Of a stretch of 64,000 bases of DNA, positions 21,766 to 32,412 are shown in pieces. How positions within the stretch are numbered: position 1 is the stretch's first letter; every line of letters begins with the position of its first letter. Source of the DNA: Petunia secreta (lineage: Eukaryota; Streptophyta; Magnoliopsida; Solanales; Solanaceae); contig JARKIP010000038.1 in the NCBI GenBank assembly GCA_029990175.1, positions 22,637,501 through 22,701,500 on the forward strand. Reading direction: 5' to 3'. The notes under the pieces were generated by a model, which saw only the letters and a list, made by a program, of their open reading frames with translations, was not told where the DNA came from and searched no databases. Made by a program: the position numbers and the translations under genes.

Positions 21766-24167
21766 ATGGGGCCCGTATTATTGGTAGTTGATTATCTCGG
21801 AGAATGGGTGGAGAAAGCTAAAAGTTTTGTTTGGGTTCCCGTTGTGAAAGAGAGTAGACCTATTCTTGTTAGTAAGCAGGTTACTTATAATGAGCTGGTT
21901 GAAAAAATCATTCAAAGTTGGGGAATTCTTGATGATCCGAGGGATCTATCTATTACGTACTTGTTGAGCATTGTAAAGCAAAAGACTGCACCCTCTCACA
22001 TTAGGAATGATATTGATGTCTCTCTTTTTATGGCTGATGTGGATGCATCTGGTTCTAGGCCCACTCTACGTGTAAATGTGGTTCCTCGGACTGAAAATTC
22101 TAATGAACAAAATCATGGGTTGGATGACATTGTAGAGGAGGCTTCACTAAATATGAATGTGGCTGAGAAGGAAGAAGATGAAGAAGCAAAAGAAATCCAA
22201 GAAGATAATGAGGTACAGTTTCCTGATTCAATACCATCACAAGGCAGCCACACTCGGCCGGACGGCACTGGTTTCTACACAGGGCAAACATTCACGAACA
22301 AGCGCGAGTTGGTTGTGCTGTTGAAGCTTGCTGCAGTGAGAGTGCCTTTCTATTTTCAGTATGTGAAGAATAAGAAGAATGTATTTTGTGCTAGATGTGT
22401 GGACAAGAATTGCCACTGGTGGATTCGAGCCATGAAGTACAAGAGCTGTGACATGTTTTATATCACGGTCTACAACAGCCAGCACACTTGTGGTTCTGAG
22501 CATTCTAAAAGCCATCATCCACACGCCACGTGCAATGTTGTTGGAGAGTACATGAAGAACAGATTTCATGATGGAAAAGCACCATCCACCAAAGAAATCA
22601 AGGATGCAGTTCTAGCAGAGTTGGGTTGCAAAATAAGCTATTGGAAGTGTCTCAAGGGCAGCAACATTGCAAAGTCTTTGGCAAGGGGGTCACCCGAACA
22701 TGGCTATGCCATTCTTGGTGCATACAGCTATATGATTCGGCAGTCAAATGAAGGAAGCAAGACAGCATTACAGGTTGATGAACAAGGGAGGTTTCTGTAT
22801 TTTTTTGTTTCTTACGGATCGTGGATCAGGGGGTTTAAGACTATTAGAAAAGTGCTGGCTGTTGATGGCACTTTTTTGACGGGTCCATATGGTGGAGTGT
22901 TGTTGTCCGCTGTCGGTCAGGATGCTCAAAATCACATCTTTCCTCTTGCATTTTGTGTAGTTGACAAAGAGTGCGATGCCGCCTACGAATTCTTTTTTGA
23001 GCAATTGGTCGGAATAGTCCCGGACGATGATGAGTTGTGCATTATCTCCGACAGGCACAGAAGCATTGAAAAAGCTGTTTGTAAGGTTTTCCCATTTGCT
23101 AACTATGGTTATTGCATGAGGCACCTTGGTGAGAACCTCCGCACGACTTTTCATTGTGGAGATTTAATTGGTAAGTACATTACCGCAGCGGAGGCGTATA
23201 CGGTTGCTCAGTTTGATAAGCATTTGAAAGAAATTGAAGAAATTGACCCGAGGGTATCCAACTACCTGGTTGATCTTGGGGTTGAGAAGTGGAGCAGAGC
23301 ACACTTCCCTGGAAACAGGTACAACTTATTACACCAAACATATACTTAGATGTTTGAAACATTATTGTTGATGTTTGAAACATAGTGTTGGATGTTTAAA
23401 CATATTAACGAATGTTCCAGTATGTGTGACTGCATTTCCTGTTTATTGTTTGTTAATATTGTAGGTTCAATGTGATGACCACAAACATTGCCGAGTCGGT
23501 TAACTCAATGTTCAGGAATCACAAAAAATTTCCAATTGATGCGCTTTTCAATGCTATAAGCGAGAACTATGCTGAAAAGTTTCTTCAGAGGCGCATGGAA
23601 TTTTTGAACAGTTCGAACACTTGTGTCCCCTTAATTGAGGAGGTGATAACAGCCAACAATTTATTGGGCAGCAAGCTTTTGGTGCATCGAGTGAATACCT
23701 GTTTTTTCAAAGTTAAAGGAGGAGGTCCAACAAATATGACTTATGAGGTGGACCTACACAACAGGACATGTACTTGCAAGCGGTTTGATTTGGACAAGAT
23801 ACCTTGTCCACATGCTATGGCAGCTATGAGGTTGAAGTATCCAGATGAGTTTGGGAGGAAAATCTATGAATACACGTCGCCATATTATTATGTAGATTCC
23901 TACTTGCTTGCATATGCCGAACCAATCTATCTAGTTCCGGATGAACAATGTTGGCATGACTGTCCTCAAGAGCTTAAGGAATGGAAATTACCTAGCCCTT
24001 ACTTGAAACTTGGCCGTGGAAGAAGGAGGATGAAGAGAATTCCATCCGTTGGGGAGCGATTCAAAAAGAGGAGAAACAAATGCGGGATTTGCAAAAAGCT
24101 TGGCCACAAAAAAACTACCTGCCCAACAGTTACAAGACCAAGTCAGAACGATCCCACAAGTGTTTAG
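21766..24167 (+). CDS. mudrA: MULE transposase (mudrA type), two exons
   Basis: The transposase cuts and pastes the element. Exons are 21766-23318 and 23465-24167. The GT...AG intron joins AG to G to make an Arg codon, giving about 751 residues. The N-terminal ~90 residues look like the PB1-like region of these proteins, followed by an acidic linker. A MuDR-type domain follows (FYTGQTFTNKREL, then CHWWIRAMK). The MULE catalytic domain runs from about residue 365 (VDGTFLTGPYGG, Asp367) through IISDRH (Asp429) to the YCMRHLGENL block. Exon 2 has a SWIM finger (C620-x-C622-x9-C632-x-H634) and a CCHC knuckle (C724-C737). No stop or shift interrupts it. The ATG lies nine bases after a TTCAG that may end a leader intron. 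Confidence 0.92.
23319..23464 (+). other. Transposase intron carrying TGTTT...AACA repeats
   Basis: The intron runs GTACAACTT to TTGTAG. It holds one exact TGTTTAAACA and two or three variants with an extra base (TGTTTGAAACA). The repeats begin and stop inside the intron, while the adjoining exons have none. Confidence 0.85.
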
Positions 24168-24364
24168 CTGCTGCTTTGAACAATCCTTTTATTTGGGTGT
24201 TTGTTGTTGAATTTCTGAACCTCTTTTTAGACAATACTTTAATATGTAATCTCTATTTAGACAATCCTTTATTTATGTTTGTATTAAGTTATTAAGGTGT
24301 GTCTTGTTTCCTTATTCTTTGCATGTTTCCTTGATCCATATAAAATGTTTGATCGCACTTGAGT

Positions 24365-24600
24365 CTGTTCCAAACATCCTGCACAATGTTTAAACATATA
24401 ACACAATGTTTAAACATCTTGAACTATGTTTAAACATCAGTGGAGATGTATACATATTAGATCGAATGTTTAAACATAAGTTAATATGTTTCAACATCAC
24501 GTGTAATGTGTAAACATATTATGAAATGTTTGAGATTCCACCTAATATATTAAACATCCCACTGGATGTTTAAACATCACGACGGATGTTTCACAGTAAC
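24365..24600. repeat. TGTTTAAACA array C, downstream of the transposase
   Basis: Five exact palindromes and several variants (TGTTTCAACA, TGTGTAAACA) lie between the transposase stop and the promoter of the first small gene. Confidence 0.85.
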
Positions 24601-24747
24601 TGTGGAAAACTAAACGTCTACACTGAAAAGACGGGTTCTCCTGAAAAGTCACATTTCAAAACTGCACGACTGCACTGAAAAGACACATTCATTCCACAAG
24701 GTGCCTCTTAAAGTATAAAGGGTGACTTTTAAAAACCACATTGACAT

Positions 24748-24758
24748 CCTATAAATAC
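24748..24758 (+). promoter_or_regulatory. TATA box of small ORF 1
   Basis: The sequence CCTATAAATAC lies 66 bp upstream of the ATG at 24824, a normal plant TATA-to-start distance allowing for a short leader. Confidence 0.6.
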
Positions 24759-24823
24759 CCAACACTATATGCACCAACAGTATATGTGAATTTTCCATCA
24801 CCAACAACTTCAACAACATAAAT

Positions 24824-25108
24824 ATGTCTGAAGCAGGATCAAACGACCCCTTGCAGGTTGGCAATAGTGATCAGGCATCACGTCACAACCAACCAATACA
24901 GAATGCGCCACAAGGTGAACGACGAGGCGATATAAATTGGGAAGTTGCAATTCTAAAGGACGACATGGCAGAGATGAATCGAGCCATAGAAGCAGTATGA
25001 GCAGATTTATGGTGTTTAAGGTACAGGCACGCAAGGGATCACCGAAGGGTCATGCAAATAATTGCACAAATTTTGGATGAACTGGACCTGGAGATTGAAG
25101 GCGAATGA
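24824..25108 (+). pseudogene. Small MULE ORF 1, interrupted by TGA
   Basis: I do not recognise this protein. From ATG at 24824 it runs 58 codons to TGA (24998-25000). The same frame then continues another 35 codons to a second TGA at 25106. The first part has a charged heptad-like stretch (DINWEVAILKDDMAEMNR) and the second part another (MQIIAQILDELDLEIEGE). It has its own TATA box and leader and lies between repeat arrays. It may be a 94-residue coiled-coil protein with one nonsense change, or a 58-residue one. It resembles small ORF 2 in size, position and helical charge pattern, but homology is not shown. Confidence 0.45.
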
Positions 25109-25339
25109 AGTTTATGATATATTTTAAGTTGTTATATATTACCTTAGTTTCCGTATTTAACATATTATTATATTGTAAACTTTATATCATGTAACGTATT
25201 ATTATGTTATAAACTTTATATCCGTACGTCGTAAACTCTACTATTATTTAATGTAGTCGTTTAGTCTCTTTTTTACAACTGCGTCTTCAGCAGTTTAGTT
25301 TAGTACTTGCAATGTTTTAACAAGCAGGCGGAATCTTAA

Positions 25340-25740
25340 ACATTTAACACGATGTTTAAACATATTTCGTTATGTTTACGATCTCACTAATTTACTTAAA
25401 CATACTATGTTATGTTTAAACATTTCTCATGATGTTTAAACATCACGTGTGATGTTTAAACATATCATGTTATGTTTAAACATCACATGGGATGTTTAAA
25501 CATATTATGATATGTTTAAACATCACACGTGATGTTTAAACATCATGGAAGATGTTTAAGATTCTGCCAAATATACAAAACATCACCCTCTGATGTTTAA
25601 CATTTCGTGAGATGTTGCACATCGTACGAGATGTTTAAAACATCTGATCGTATGTTTAAACATCAATACAGATGTTTGAAACATATGACAATATGTTTAA
25701 ACATTTCATCAAATGTTTAAACATATTATGATATGTTTGG
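25340..25740. repeat. TGTTTAAACA array D with exact 20-bp phasing
   Basis: The core has ATGTTTAAACAT beginning at 25412, 25432, 25452, 25472, 25492, 25512 and 25532, and a near copy at 25552. Each unit is a constant 12-bp palindrome plus an 8-bp variable spacer. Some spacers are themselves self-complementary (CACGTG, ATCATG). About 11 exact cores lie in the whole block. Confidence 0.93.
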
Positions 25741-25811
25741 ATGAAGCAATCTATTTTTTTGCAATTATGCAACCATATGTTGAGTTATGAGACGTATAAT
25801 TACACATTTTG
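25630..25811. repeat. Direct duplication, copy 1 (with 26366-26548)
   Basis: The segment runs from GATGTTTAAAACATCTGATCG to GAGACGTATAATTACACATTTT. It recurs at about 26366-26548 with few differences (TCAATACAGATG versus TCCCTACAGATG, ATAATTACAC versus ATAACTACAC). The copies are about 735 bp apart, so arrays D and E grew partly by segment duplication. Confidence 0.85.
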
Positions 25812-26264
25812 AACGATGAACTTAATGATTAAGTATACAAAGTATAATTCCATCGATATTGAAGGTGTTTGAAATGATAACACTGATGATTGGTGTTTCT
25901 ATCGATCAAGATGGAGGTGTTTGAGTGAAAGGTGTTAGTGTTATGAGTGATAACACCAACAACTAAGCGTTTACATGTATTTTTATTGAAAGGTGAACAT
26001 ATTGGTTGTTTAAATTCAAATAATTAGTCGTTCCTATGTGCATGTGAATGATTTTGAGCAAAATTAGAGTGAGAACTCTATTTTAACTTGTTCACTCATG
26101 TAGATGAACATTAACAAAAGAGTTTGGAGTGACCTATCAAGGGATTAGAGTTAATCTAAGTTTTCATCGACAATTGAAGGGTTTAGGAGTCAAAACAGTA
26201 AAAAAAACACTTTAAAGTAAGTATATATTGATAATTGAACTCATTCTTATTGAAAGCTCAAGCT
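25812..26264. other. Repeat-free spacer between arrays D and E
   Basis: This stretch between the two copies of the direct duplication has no TGTTTAAACA and no open frame of note. It contains alternating AAGGTGTTTG/GATAACACC motifs around 25860-25960. It could be an insertion into the element. Confidence 0.4.
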
Positions 26265-26269
26265 TAAGC

Positions 26270-26548
26270 TTAAACATCTGTCATAATGTTTGAAACATAT
26301 CATGATATGTTTAAACATATCATTAAATGTTTAAACATATCATGATATGTTTCAAACATCATGACAGATGTTTAAAACATCTGATCGTATGTTTAAACAT
26401 CCCTACAGATGTTTGAAACATATGACAATATGTTTAAACATTTCATCAAATGTTTAAACATATTATGATATGTTTGGATGAAGCAATCTATTTTTTTGCA
26501 AGTATGCAACCATGTGTTGAGTTATGAGACGTATAACTACACATTTTT
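26270..26548. repeat. TGTTTAAACA array E and duplication copy 2
   Basis: Five exact palindromes and variants come first, including CATATCATGATATG spacers that extend the symmetry. The block then runs into the second copy of the segment also found at 25630-25811. Confidence 0.85.
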
Positions 26549-26690
26549 TTTGCAAGTATGCAACCATGATTAAGTATGCAGTTATTCTATTGTGTAAAAG
26601 GGAAAAGATGAAGGGGTGTACGTGGGGTTATGAAGGGGTGCGTTTGAATTTATGAAGGGGTGGATGTGAATAGGCACATACACAACTACA

Positions 26691-26700
26691 TATAAATAGG
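26691..26700 (+). promoter_or_regulatory. TATA box of small ORF 2
   Basis: TATAAATAGG lies about 170 bp upstream of the ATG at 26873. It resembles the TATA and leader arrangement of small ORF 1. Confidence 0.55.
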
Positions 26701-26872
26701 CACCTCCTGTAACCATCACATATGCAACCGAAAAGGCACCAAATGTAGCCTATATATATGTTCCATAATTACTTCCATCCAGCCCAAACAAAATCTGAAG
26801 AAAACAACACAAACCATCACTATTAGAAAGCACTTGAATCTGCAGCAAGCAACAACTTTAACAACAACAAAG

Positions 26873-27178
26873 ATGCCTCGCCGAGGAACGCCACCAAGAG
26901 CACCAGAACGTGATCGTAGAATGCCAAGGACCACTGAAATCGAAAATGTCCGTGAAGATATTGCAACCTTGAGCGCAGATGTGGATCAATTACCAGCATA
27001 TATTGGAAATATTGAGGATCAAGTGACGCAATTAACAACTAGGTTCGACGAATTCCTTGAGGATTATAAGATAAATATACATCTTATCAAGCGTATGCTC
27101 CGTGGTATTCAAGTTGAACTCAAGATTGACCCGCAGAACTACTCTACACCACCACGTCCTCCAGCGGCACACATGTGA
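26873..27178 (+). CDS. Small MULE ORF 2, coiled-coil protein of 101 residues
   Basis: I do not recognise this protein. The ATG at 26873 gives MPRRGTPPRAPERDRR, a basic and proline-containing N-terminus. It is followed by a long amphipathic region (residues ~25-85, including IENVREDIATLSADVDQL and LIKRMLRGIQVELKID) and a proline-rich end. A frame upstream from 26834 is also open, but the ATG at 26873 fits the leader better. It is uninterrupted, has its own TATA box, and is enclosed by repeat arrays E and F. It could be a small accessory protein of the element, for example a DNA-binding or dimerising factor; that role is a guess. Confidence 0.5.
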   Translation: MPRRGTPPRAPERDRRMPRTTEIENVREDIATLSADVDQLPAYIGNIEDQVTQLTTRFDEFLEDYKINIHLIKRMLRGIQVELKIDPQNYSTPPRPPAAHM

Positions 27179-27369
27179 AGTGAAGATATAATGTAGTTTG
27201 AATTGTCTCCTTTTAAGTCTAGTCATTTCATTTTCAGTTTGTTTACAATGCCGTGTTTTGTAGTCTTGTATTTTCATTTTCCGTTTCATTGTTTTGAATA
27301 ATTATTAAGTGGTATTAAGTATTACTTATCAAAAAGAAAAACAAAAAGGTGAGATTTGGATGCCGTGTT

Positions 27370-27495
27370 TTGTAGACATTTGGATGATGTTTCAGCATAT
27401 TCCAATTAATAATTTAAACATCTGAATTATGTTTCAACATAGTCAAGTATGTTTAAACATATGATGAAATGTTTAAACATCCACACGATGTTTCT
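27370..27495. repeat. TGTTTAAACA array F
   Basis: Two exact palindromes and several variants (TGTTTCAACA, TGTTTCAGCA) separate small ORF 2 from the 3' end of the convergent Ulp1-like gene. Confidence 0.8.
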
Positions 27496-27668
27496 TAAAT
27501 CAGTGAGATTGCACACAACCATACTGTTTACATAAAACAGATAATTATCCTTACATGACTTCCAACAAAACATAACATAACATAAAATTAAGAAAACAAG
27601 CCAAAACAAATACTTAATCATCCTTACATGCCCACAAATACTTAATTTTCCAACCATAACTTATCAAA

Positions 27669-30600
27669 CTACGGTACCATCTTCCCACGAAATATGTCCA
27701 CAGCCCATTTCATCCTAAAATCCACCAAGGTGCTGTCACAGAGCTTGTCCCAGGGAGTCTTTGTAAGAAGGTGTTCAATGAAGGCAAGGGCATAAGCACC
27801 TGATGCAGTACGAGTGGTGCTTGTCGGGAGGTCTTTCACACGCTCATATGGCCACACTTTTATGTTCAGGATATCCTCCGGCAAATTTTGGAACATCTCG
27901 CACTGTCTGATGAAAATGGGGAAAAGGGAAGTGATGGGCTTCATCAGTGTGTCAAATTCATCATCATTTATGTTGTCACTGTACATGGAGTCGTACACCC
28001 TTATCTTACCTTCCTCCACAAGGAACTCCACAGTGACAAAATGAACCCCTTTCAATTTCATAACACAGAAAATCCTCTTCACCCCAGCCCACTCCACACC
28101 CCCTGGGTTCGGCTGCTTACCTTGCGCATAGTCCAGCATGTCATCCTTGAATTGAACAGTCTCAAGCTGTACTTCTAGGGGCGCAGCCAATGCATCAGCG
28201 AGTACACGCTGCTTCTTGTAAAGCTCACACAGTTTCTTAGAGAAATTCAAATCCAATATGACATCGGATTTGAGATAGAACTGGGAGTGGGCATTCTTTT
28301 TAAGCCTCATCAGGCTCATGATTTCCTCAACATGCTGCAGAAAAGGAAAAAAAAAGGAAACATAAAACACATAAAGAACAGGAAGAACATGTCAACATCA
28401 GGGGAAATGTTTAAACACCAGACATAATGTTTAAACATATTGTGATATGTTGCAACATCGTATAGATGTTTAACATTATATAAACATATATGCGCTATGT
28501 TTAAACATTAACTAATATGTTTACACATTCTGTATTATGTTTAAACATATCATAAGTTATTTGTGATGTTTAAACACTGCTTGTTATGTTTGCACATCCC
28601 AATCCATGTTTAACATATCTGATCTGATATATGCACTAAGAAAAAAGAATTAGGGTGAATTGCGTGTACCTTTTCCTTCAAACTGTTTTCCATTCTAATG
28701 ATTTCTTCCAGATCCTTGTAATTGTACTCATGCCCAAGAAACAGTGGACTTTTTTCATTTTTCTTCTCTGCCAAGAAGGCATCCAATGCATCTTTGCTCT
28801 TCTTATCCACAGGCTTGTAGATATCAATCTTCCCCCTCACTGTTTTCTTCTTCCCCTTTCTTCCTGAAGCAGTAAATAGGGATTTCATAACTCTACTAGG
28901 GAAGATGCTTCTCAAACCTACTCTCTTGGGCACCTGTGTTTTCATGATTTCCTTCATCTCAACTAACATAGTCTCAATCCCACCAACCTTCAACAACAAT
29001 TTATCTGTGTCTTCCTTGCACTTTAAGCATTTGCAAGTGCACTCTCCAGTCGACGTACCCACAACTGCTTCTTCTCTCCTCACAACTACTCCTCTAGTAC
29101 TTCCACCATCTTCTTTTCTTCTTGCAGGTCCTCTACTGCTGCCATCTTCTTCTCTTCCAATAACTCCTCCTCTACCCTCATCCTTCCTTCTAGCATATCC
29201 AAAAAGATCCCCAGCAATTCCAGTGTACTCTCTTCCACTTGCTCCAAAAAGATCAGCACCCTTGCCCCCACTGTATCCCGTCAACATTGCACCACGACTT
29301 AGCACAACATGTTCTAGAGGGGTGTTAGGAACAACAGCTTGTTTCCTCAACATTGTCACCCCATCTAACTCCCGCATCAAGCCATCAATCACCATGTCTT
29401 CTACATCCTCAAATGGCACAAAGTCATGCAGCACATCCCTCAACTCTTTGGGTGTGGGTACGAGGTAAGGGTGCACCTCCTGAAATAAAATAACCACAAA
29501 TGTTAAAACTAATGATTAAGCATTTATTGTAACATTTAAACATCAGTACCAGTGTTTAAACATCACGACTAATGTTTAAATATTTCGTGTAATGTTTAAA
29601 CATCACTACTAATGTTTAAGCATTTATTGTAACATTTAAACATCAGTACAGGTGTTTAAACATTTAGTATAATGTTTAAACATTTTATGTAATGTTTAAA
29701 CATCACTACTAATGTTTAAGCAAATAATGCAGTGTTGAATGTGAAAGAACTGGGGAGTAAAAGAAATCCTACCTGGATGTCAACATGCTGGAACACTGCA
29801 TCTGGGTCCTTTTCTACCTTATCCCCCAACCAACGTTTCATCCGTGGTATTGTCTTCTCCTTAGGGTATTCCCTTAGCCTAAGTGCCGGAATAGCCTCTA
29901 ACACCCATGCCATGAAAGCCCATGGAAATCCATACAGTGTGTAGCTATTCTCAGGAGCCTTCCAGCTTGTAAAATCCTTCAGGATATAAAACACAGTCAA
30001 GTCAAAGCTTTTTCTTCCCCATGGGTACTTGTAAAAGTATTCAGGGGTGCTCGCAAGACAAACAACCCATTCCTCAATACCACTGTTAGTGTCCTTTGAA
30101 CACAACACTTGGTGCTCGAACCAACACAAACATAAACTGAACCTTATGTCATCATCAGTCACCAGGTCTTCACTCTCTATCAGTTCCAGAATATAATCAC
30201 TACTTGCAGCCTTCTTCCCCTTCCTTGAAACCAAATCCCACAAATCTTTCCCCTTGCTACGGGCTTCATCCATGAAATCATCAGGGGGAGGTAGGGCACA
30301 ACTCAATCTTGTCATCAGGGCAAACTCCTGCATCCCAAAACGAAGAGGCAGTTCATGGAATTTAAACCACGCCTCAAACTTCTTTTGACAAATAACCCGG
30401 CGAAGTAAAATATTGTGAACCAGCTTTGGAGCAAACACACACTTGGGCAAATCGATTAGGTGCCCGAAACAGCTTTTCTTGAATCTATCCATTAGATTAA
30501 AATGATGTAAAGCTTTACTAAATTTATCCAACTTCGAGTGCAGTGATGATCTGACCGTCACCTTCTTTGTTGCGAACGCATTATTATACTCCATCCACAT

Positions 30601-31480
30601 CTTCATTTGACTCAAATCAAGCAGGTCAGTCTTTATGCATGGGGTAACCTCATCAGCCAACTCTACCTGAAATTGATACAAGAAAAACAATTATTACACA
30701 GTCACATTTTTAATGAAGAAAACATTTTCATGGGTTAAACATTGTTAAGATGTTTAAACATCATCCAATATGTTTCCAACATCTTATAATATGTTTGGAA
30801 CATAATCTATAATGTTTGAAATAAATCCAAACATCATTTATTATGTTTGAAACATAATATAAAATGTTTGAAACATTCAGAGTGATGTTTGAACATATTC
30901 GTATATGTTTGAAACATCATACAAGATGTGTAAACATAAGCTTCGATGTTACCTCCTGTTCTATAGCCTCTACAAATTGATCCTCTGCTGTTGCTTCTGT
31001 TGTTGCTTCTGTTGTTGCTTGTGTTGTTGCTTCTGTTGTTTCTTCTGTTCTAGCAGGCAAATCATGAACCGCTTTTGTTCTTCCTTCCCTTGCCTCACTA
31101 ACTCTAACTTGAGGCATAGCACTACCCCTACTTTCTCCCCTTTGTTCATTACTTGGCTCTGCTGCTTCTGCATCCTCTGTACCTTCTTCACTGCTTCTTG
31201 ATCTTTGTTGTTCCTCTTCGTGTTGATTTTTGCTAAGATCCCGACTAGCTTGACTAGCACGACTAGCACGACTAGCACGACTAGCACGACTAGCGTTTGG
31301 GCTCTCGAAAGGGACCTGTAAAAGATCCGGTACTGCCCTGCTTCTCTGTCTTTTTGCACGAGGAGATTCACTTTCAGATTCCAAGGGAATTTGCCTGTCT
31401 GTGGCTTTGGCTGTGGTCTTCTGGACCTTCTTAGCAGCAGCAGCCGTAGCCTTTACCAGTTGCCTTTTTTTGGGGGGCAT
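27669..31480 (-). CDS. Ulp1-like (C48) protein gene of the MULE, four exons
   Basis: Exons on minus are 31480-30953, 30666-29773, 29479-28670 and 28334-27669. All introns are GT...AG and phase 0, giving about 965 residues. The N-terminus (MPPKKRQLVK) is basic and NLS-like, followed by RAS and TEAT micro-repeats. Exon 2 has a DUF1985-type domain (LVHNILLRRV, then WFKFHELPLRFGMQEFALMTRL). Exon 3 is charged linker. Exon 4 is the Ulp1 fold: His842 in KGVHFVTVEF, Asp859 in RVYDSMYS, and the nucleophile block TASGAYALAFIEHLL. At the usual Cys the text is Ser922, so normal SUMO-protease chemistry is doubtful. No stop or shift is present. It converges on the transposase. Confidence 0.88.
28390..28620. 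repeat. Array G in intron 3 of the Ulp1-like gene
   Basis: About five exact TGTTTAAACA cores and several variants are confined to the intron between 28335 and 28669. The exons on either side have none. Confidence 0.85.
29520..29722. repeat. Array H in intron 2 of the Ulp1-like gene
   Basis: About five exact cores are present, with a roughly 120-bp internal duplication (AATGATTAAGCATTTATTGTAACATTTAAACATCAGTAC-type text occurs near 29508 and again near 29610). It is confined to intron 29480-29772. Confidence 0.85.
30730..30950. repeat. Array I in intron 1 of the Ulp1-like gene
   Basis: One exact core and many derivatives of the form TGTTTGAAACAT are present. They alternate at roughly 20 to 22 bp and are confined to intron 30667-30952. 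Confidence 0.8.
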
Positions 31481-31530
31481 GTTGCCTATATACACAAATA
31501 ACAAAGAAGTTTCTTTACACGTATTTCCCA

Positions 31531-31540
31531 TATTTATAAG
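31531..31540 (-). promoter_or_regulatory. TATA box of the Ulp1-like gene
   Basis: On minus, CTTATAAATA lies about 50 bp upstream of the ATG at 31480. Confidence 0.55.
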
Positions 31541-31674
31541 AACAAAATATGGTTCAAAAAACTTGAGGCCCATTTCCTATTCAAAATATACAACTATCAT
31601 GATTGTGTACATTAGGCTTGTTATTACCACTCTTCACAAGTTTTAAGAATAGGAAACATGTTTTAAAAATGCAG

Positions 31675-31830
31675 TTCAAACATCACGAGTAATGTTTAAA
31701 CATCACGCTTAATGTTTGTATTCTACAGGGGATGATGTTTAAACATCTCTATTGATGTTTGAATCATCTCCGGCTAAACATCCGGCGATATGGCCAAACA
31801 CAACACAGATGTTTCAAACATCTTACGGGT
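31675..31830. repeat. Array J in the promoter of the Ulp1-like gene
   Basis: Two exact TGTTTAAACA cores and several variants (ATGTTTGAA, GATGTTTCAAACATC) lie upstream of the TATA box. This mirrors array A at the other end of the element. Confidence 0.8.
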
Positions 31831-32412
31831 TGTTTGAAACAAACGGATTTTGTTTAACAATATCACCGGCAACTACACAAAAAAATCAGTCAAAACTTCA
31901 TCATTTCCTCGTCCCAAATCGACCCAGACAGAATCATAAACAAACATAACTTTTAAAACAAAATTCTACGTTTTTTTGTTAACAACAAAACTCGATCAAA
32001 AAATTGGTAAAATCATGAAAACAAATGAAGAAAACAACAATGTTGGTGTCGGAGAAGACTTACAATAGTGATTCGGTGACAATGGATGAGTTTGACAGTC
32101 CGATTTTGAGAAAAAAATCCGGGTCGAAATCGGGTTGGACGCGGGTCGTATTTGATTTTTGGGAAATGTTTGGGGATGTTTGGAGTGTTTTGATTTTTCA
32201 AAATCTGATGTTGGGGGTAAAGGGTAGGTAGGAGTAGTGGGTAAGTTTTTATGTTTTGGGTGTTTTAATTTTGTCCCACAATTTTTAAAAGTGTGTAATC
32301 ACCCCCCACTTACACTTAATCCCCCATTTGAGAGAAAAGAAAAGCAAAAATAAAATAGAGGACCCTTTTTTTTTATTCCACACTTGGGAGGACCTTTTTG
32401 TGTCATTTTCTC

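Larger units (their letters stand above)
20630..32412. mobile_element. Mutator-like element (MULE) with Ulp1-like gene
   Basis: The element is 11,783 bp with a perfect 9-bp target duplication GGTTAACTG at 20621-20629 and 32413-32421. Nine bp is the length expected for Mutator. The ends share only short blocks. The left end reads GGGTAAGTTTAAAAAAAGG. The right end, reversed, reads GAGAAAATGACACAAAAAGG. Both continue TCC followed by CCAAG or CTCCCAAG, so it is closest to the MULEs with poor inverted repeats. Contents: mudrA-type transposase (plus), two small ORFs, a four-exon Ulp1-like gene (minus) and many copies of TGTTTAAACA in the noncoding DNA. The layout agrees with the Kaonashi type of plant MULE, in which Ulp1-like genes travel with the transposase. 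Confidence 0.93.

Noticed and set aside
25412..25571. CRISPR-like array (constant repeat, variable spacer)
   Set aside because: The repeat is 12 bp, spacers are 8 bp, no cas genes are present, and it lies in a plant transposon. A binding-site array fits better.
30970..31371. Gln-rich 133-codon minus frame
   Set aside because: It is an out-of-frame reading of exon 1 of the Ulp1-like gene; the chosen frame splices in phase.
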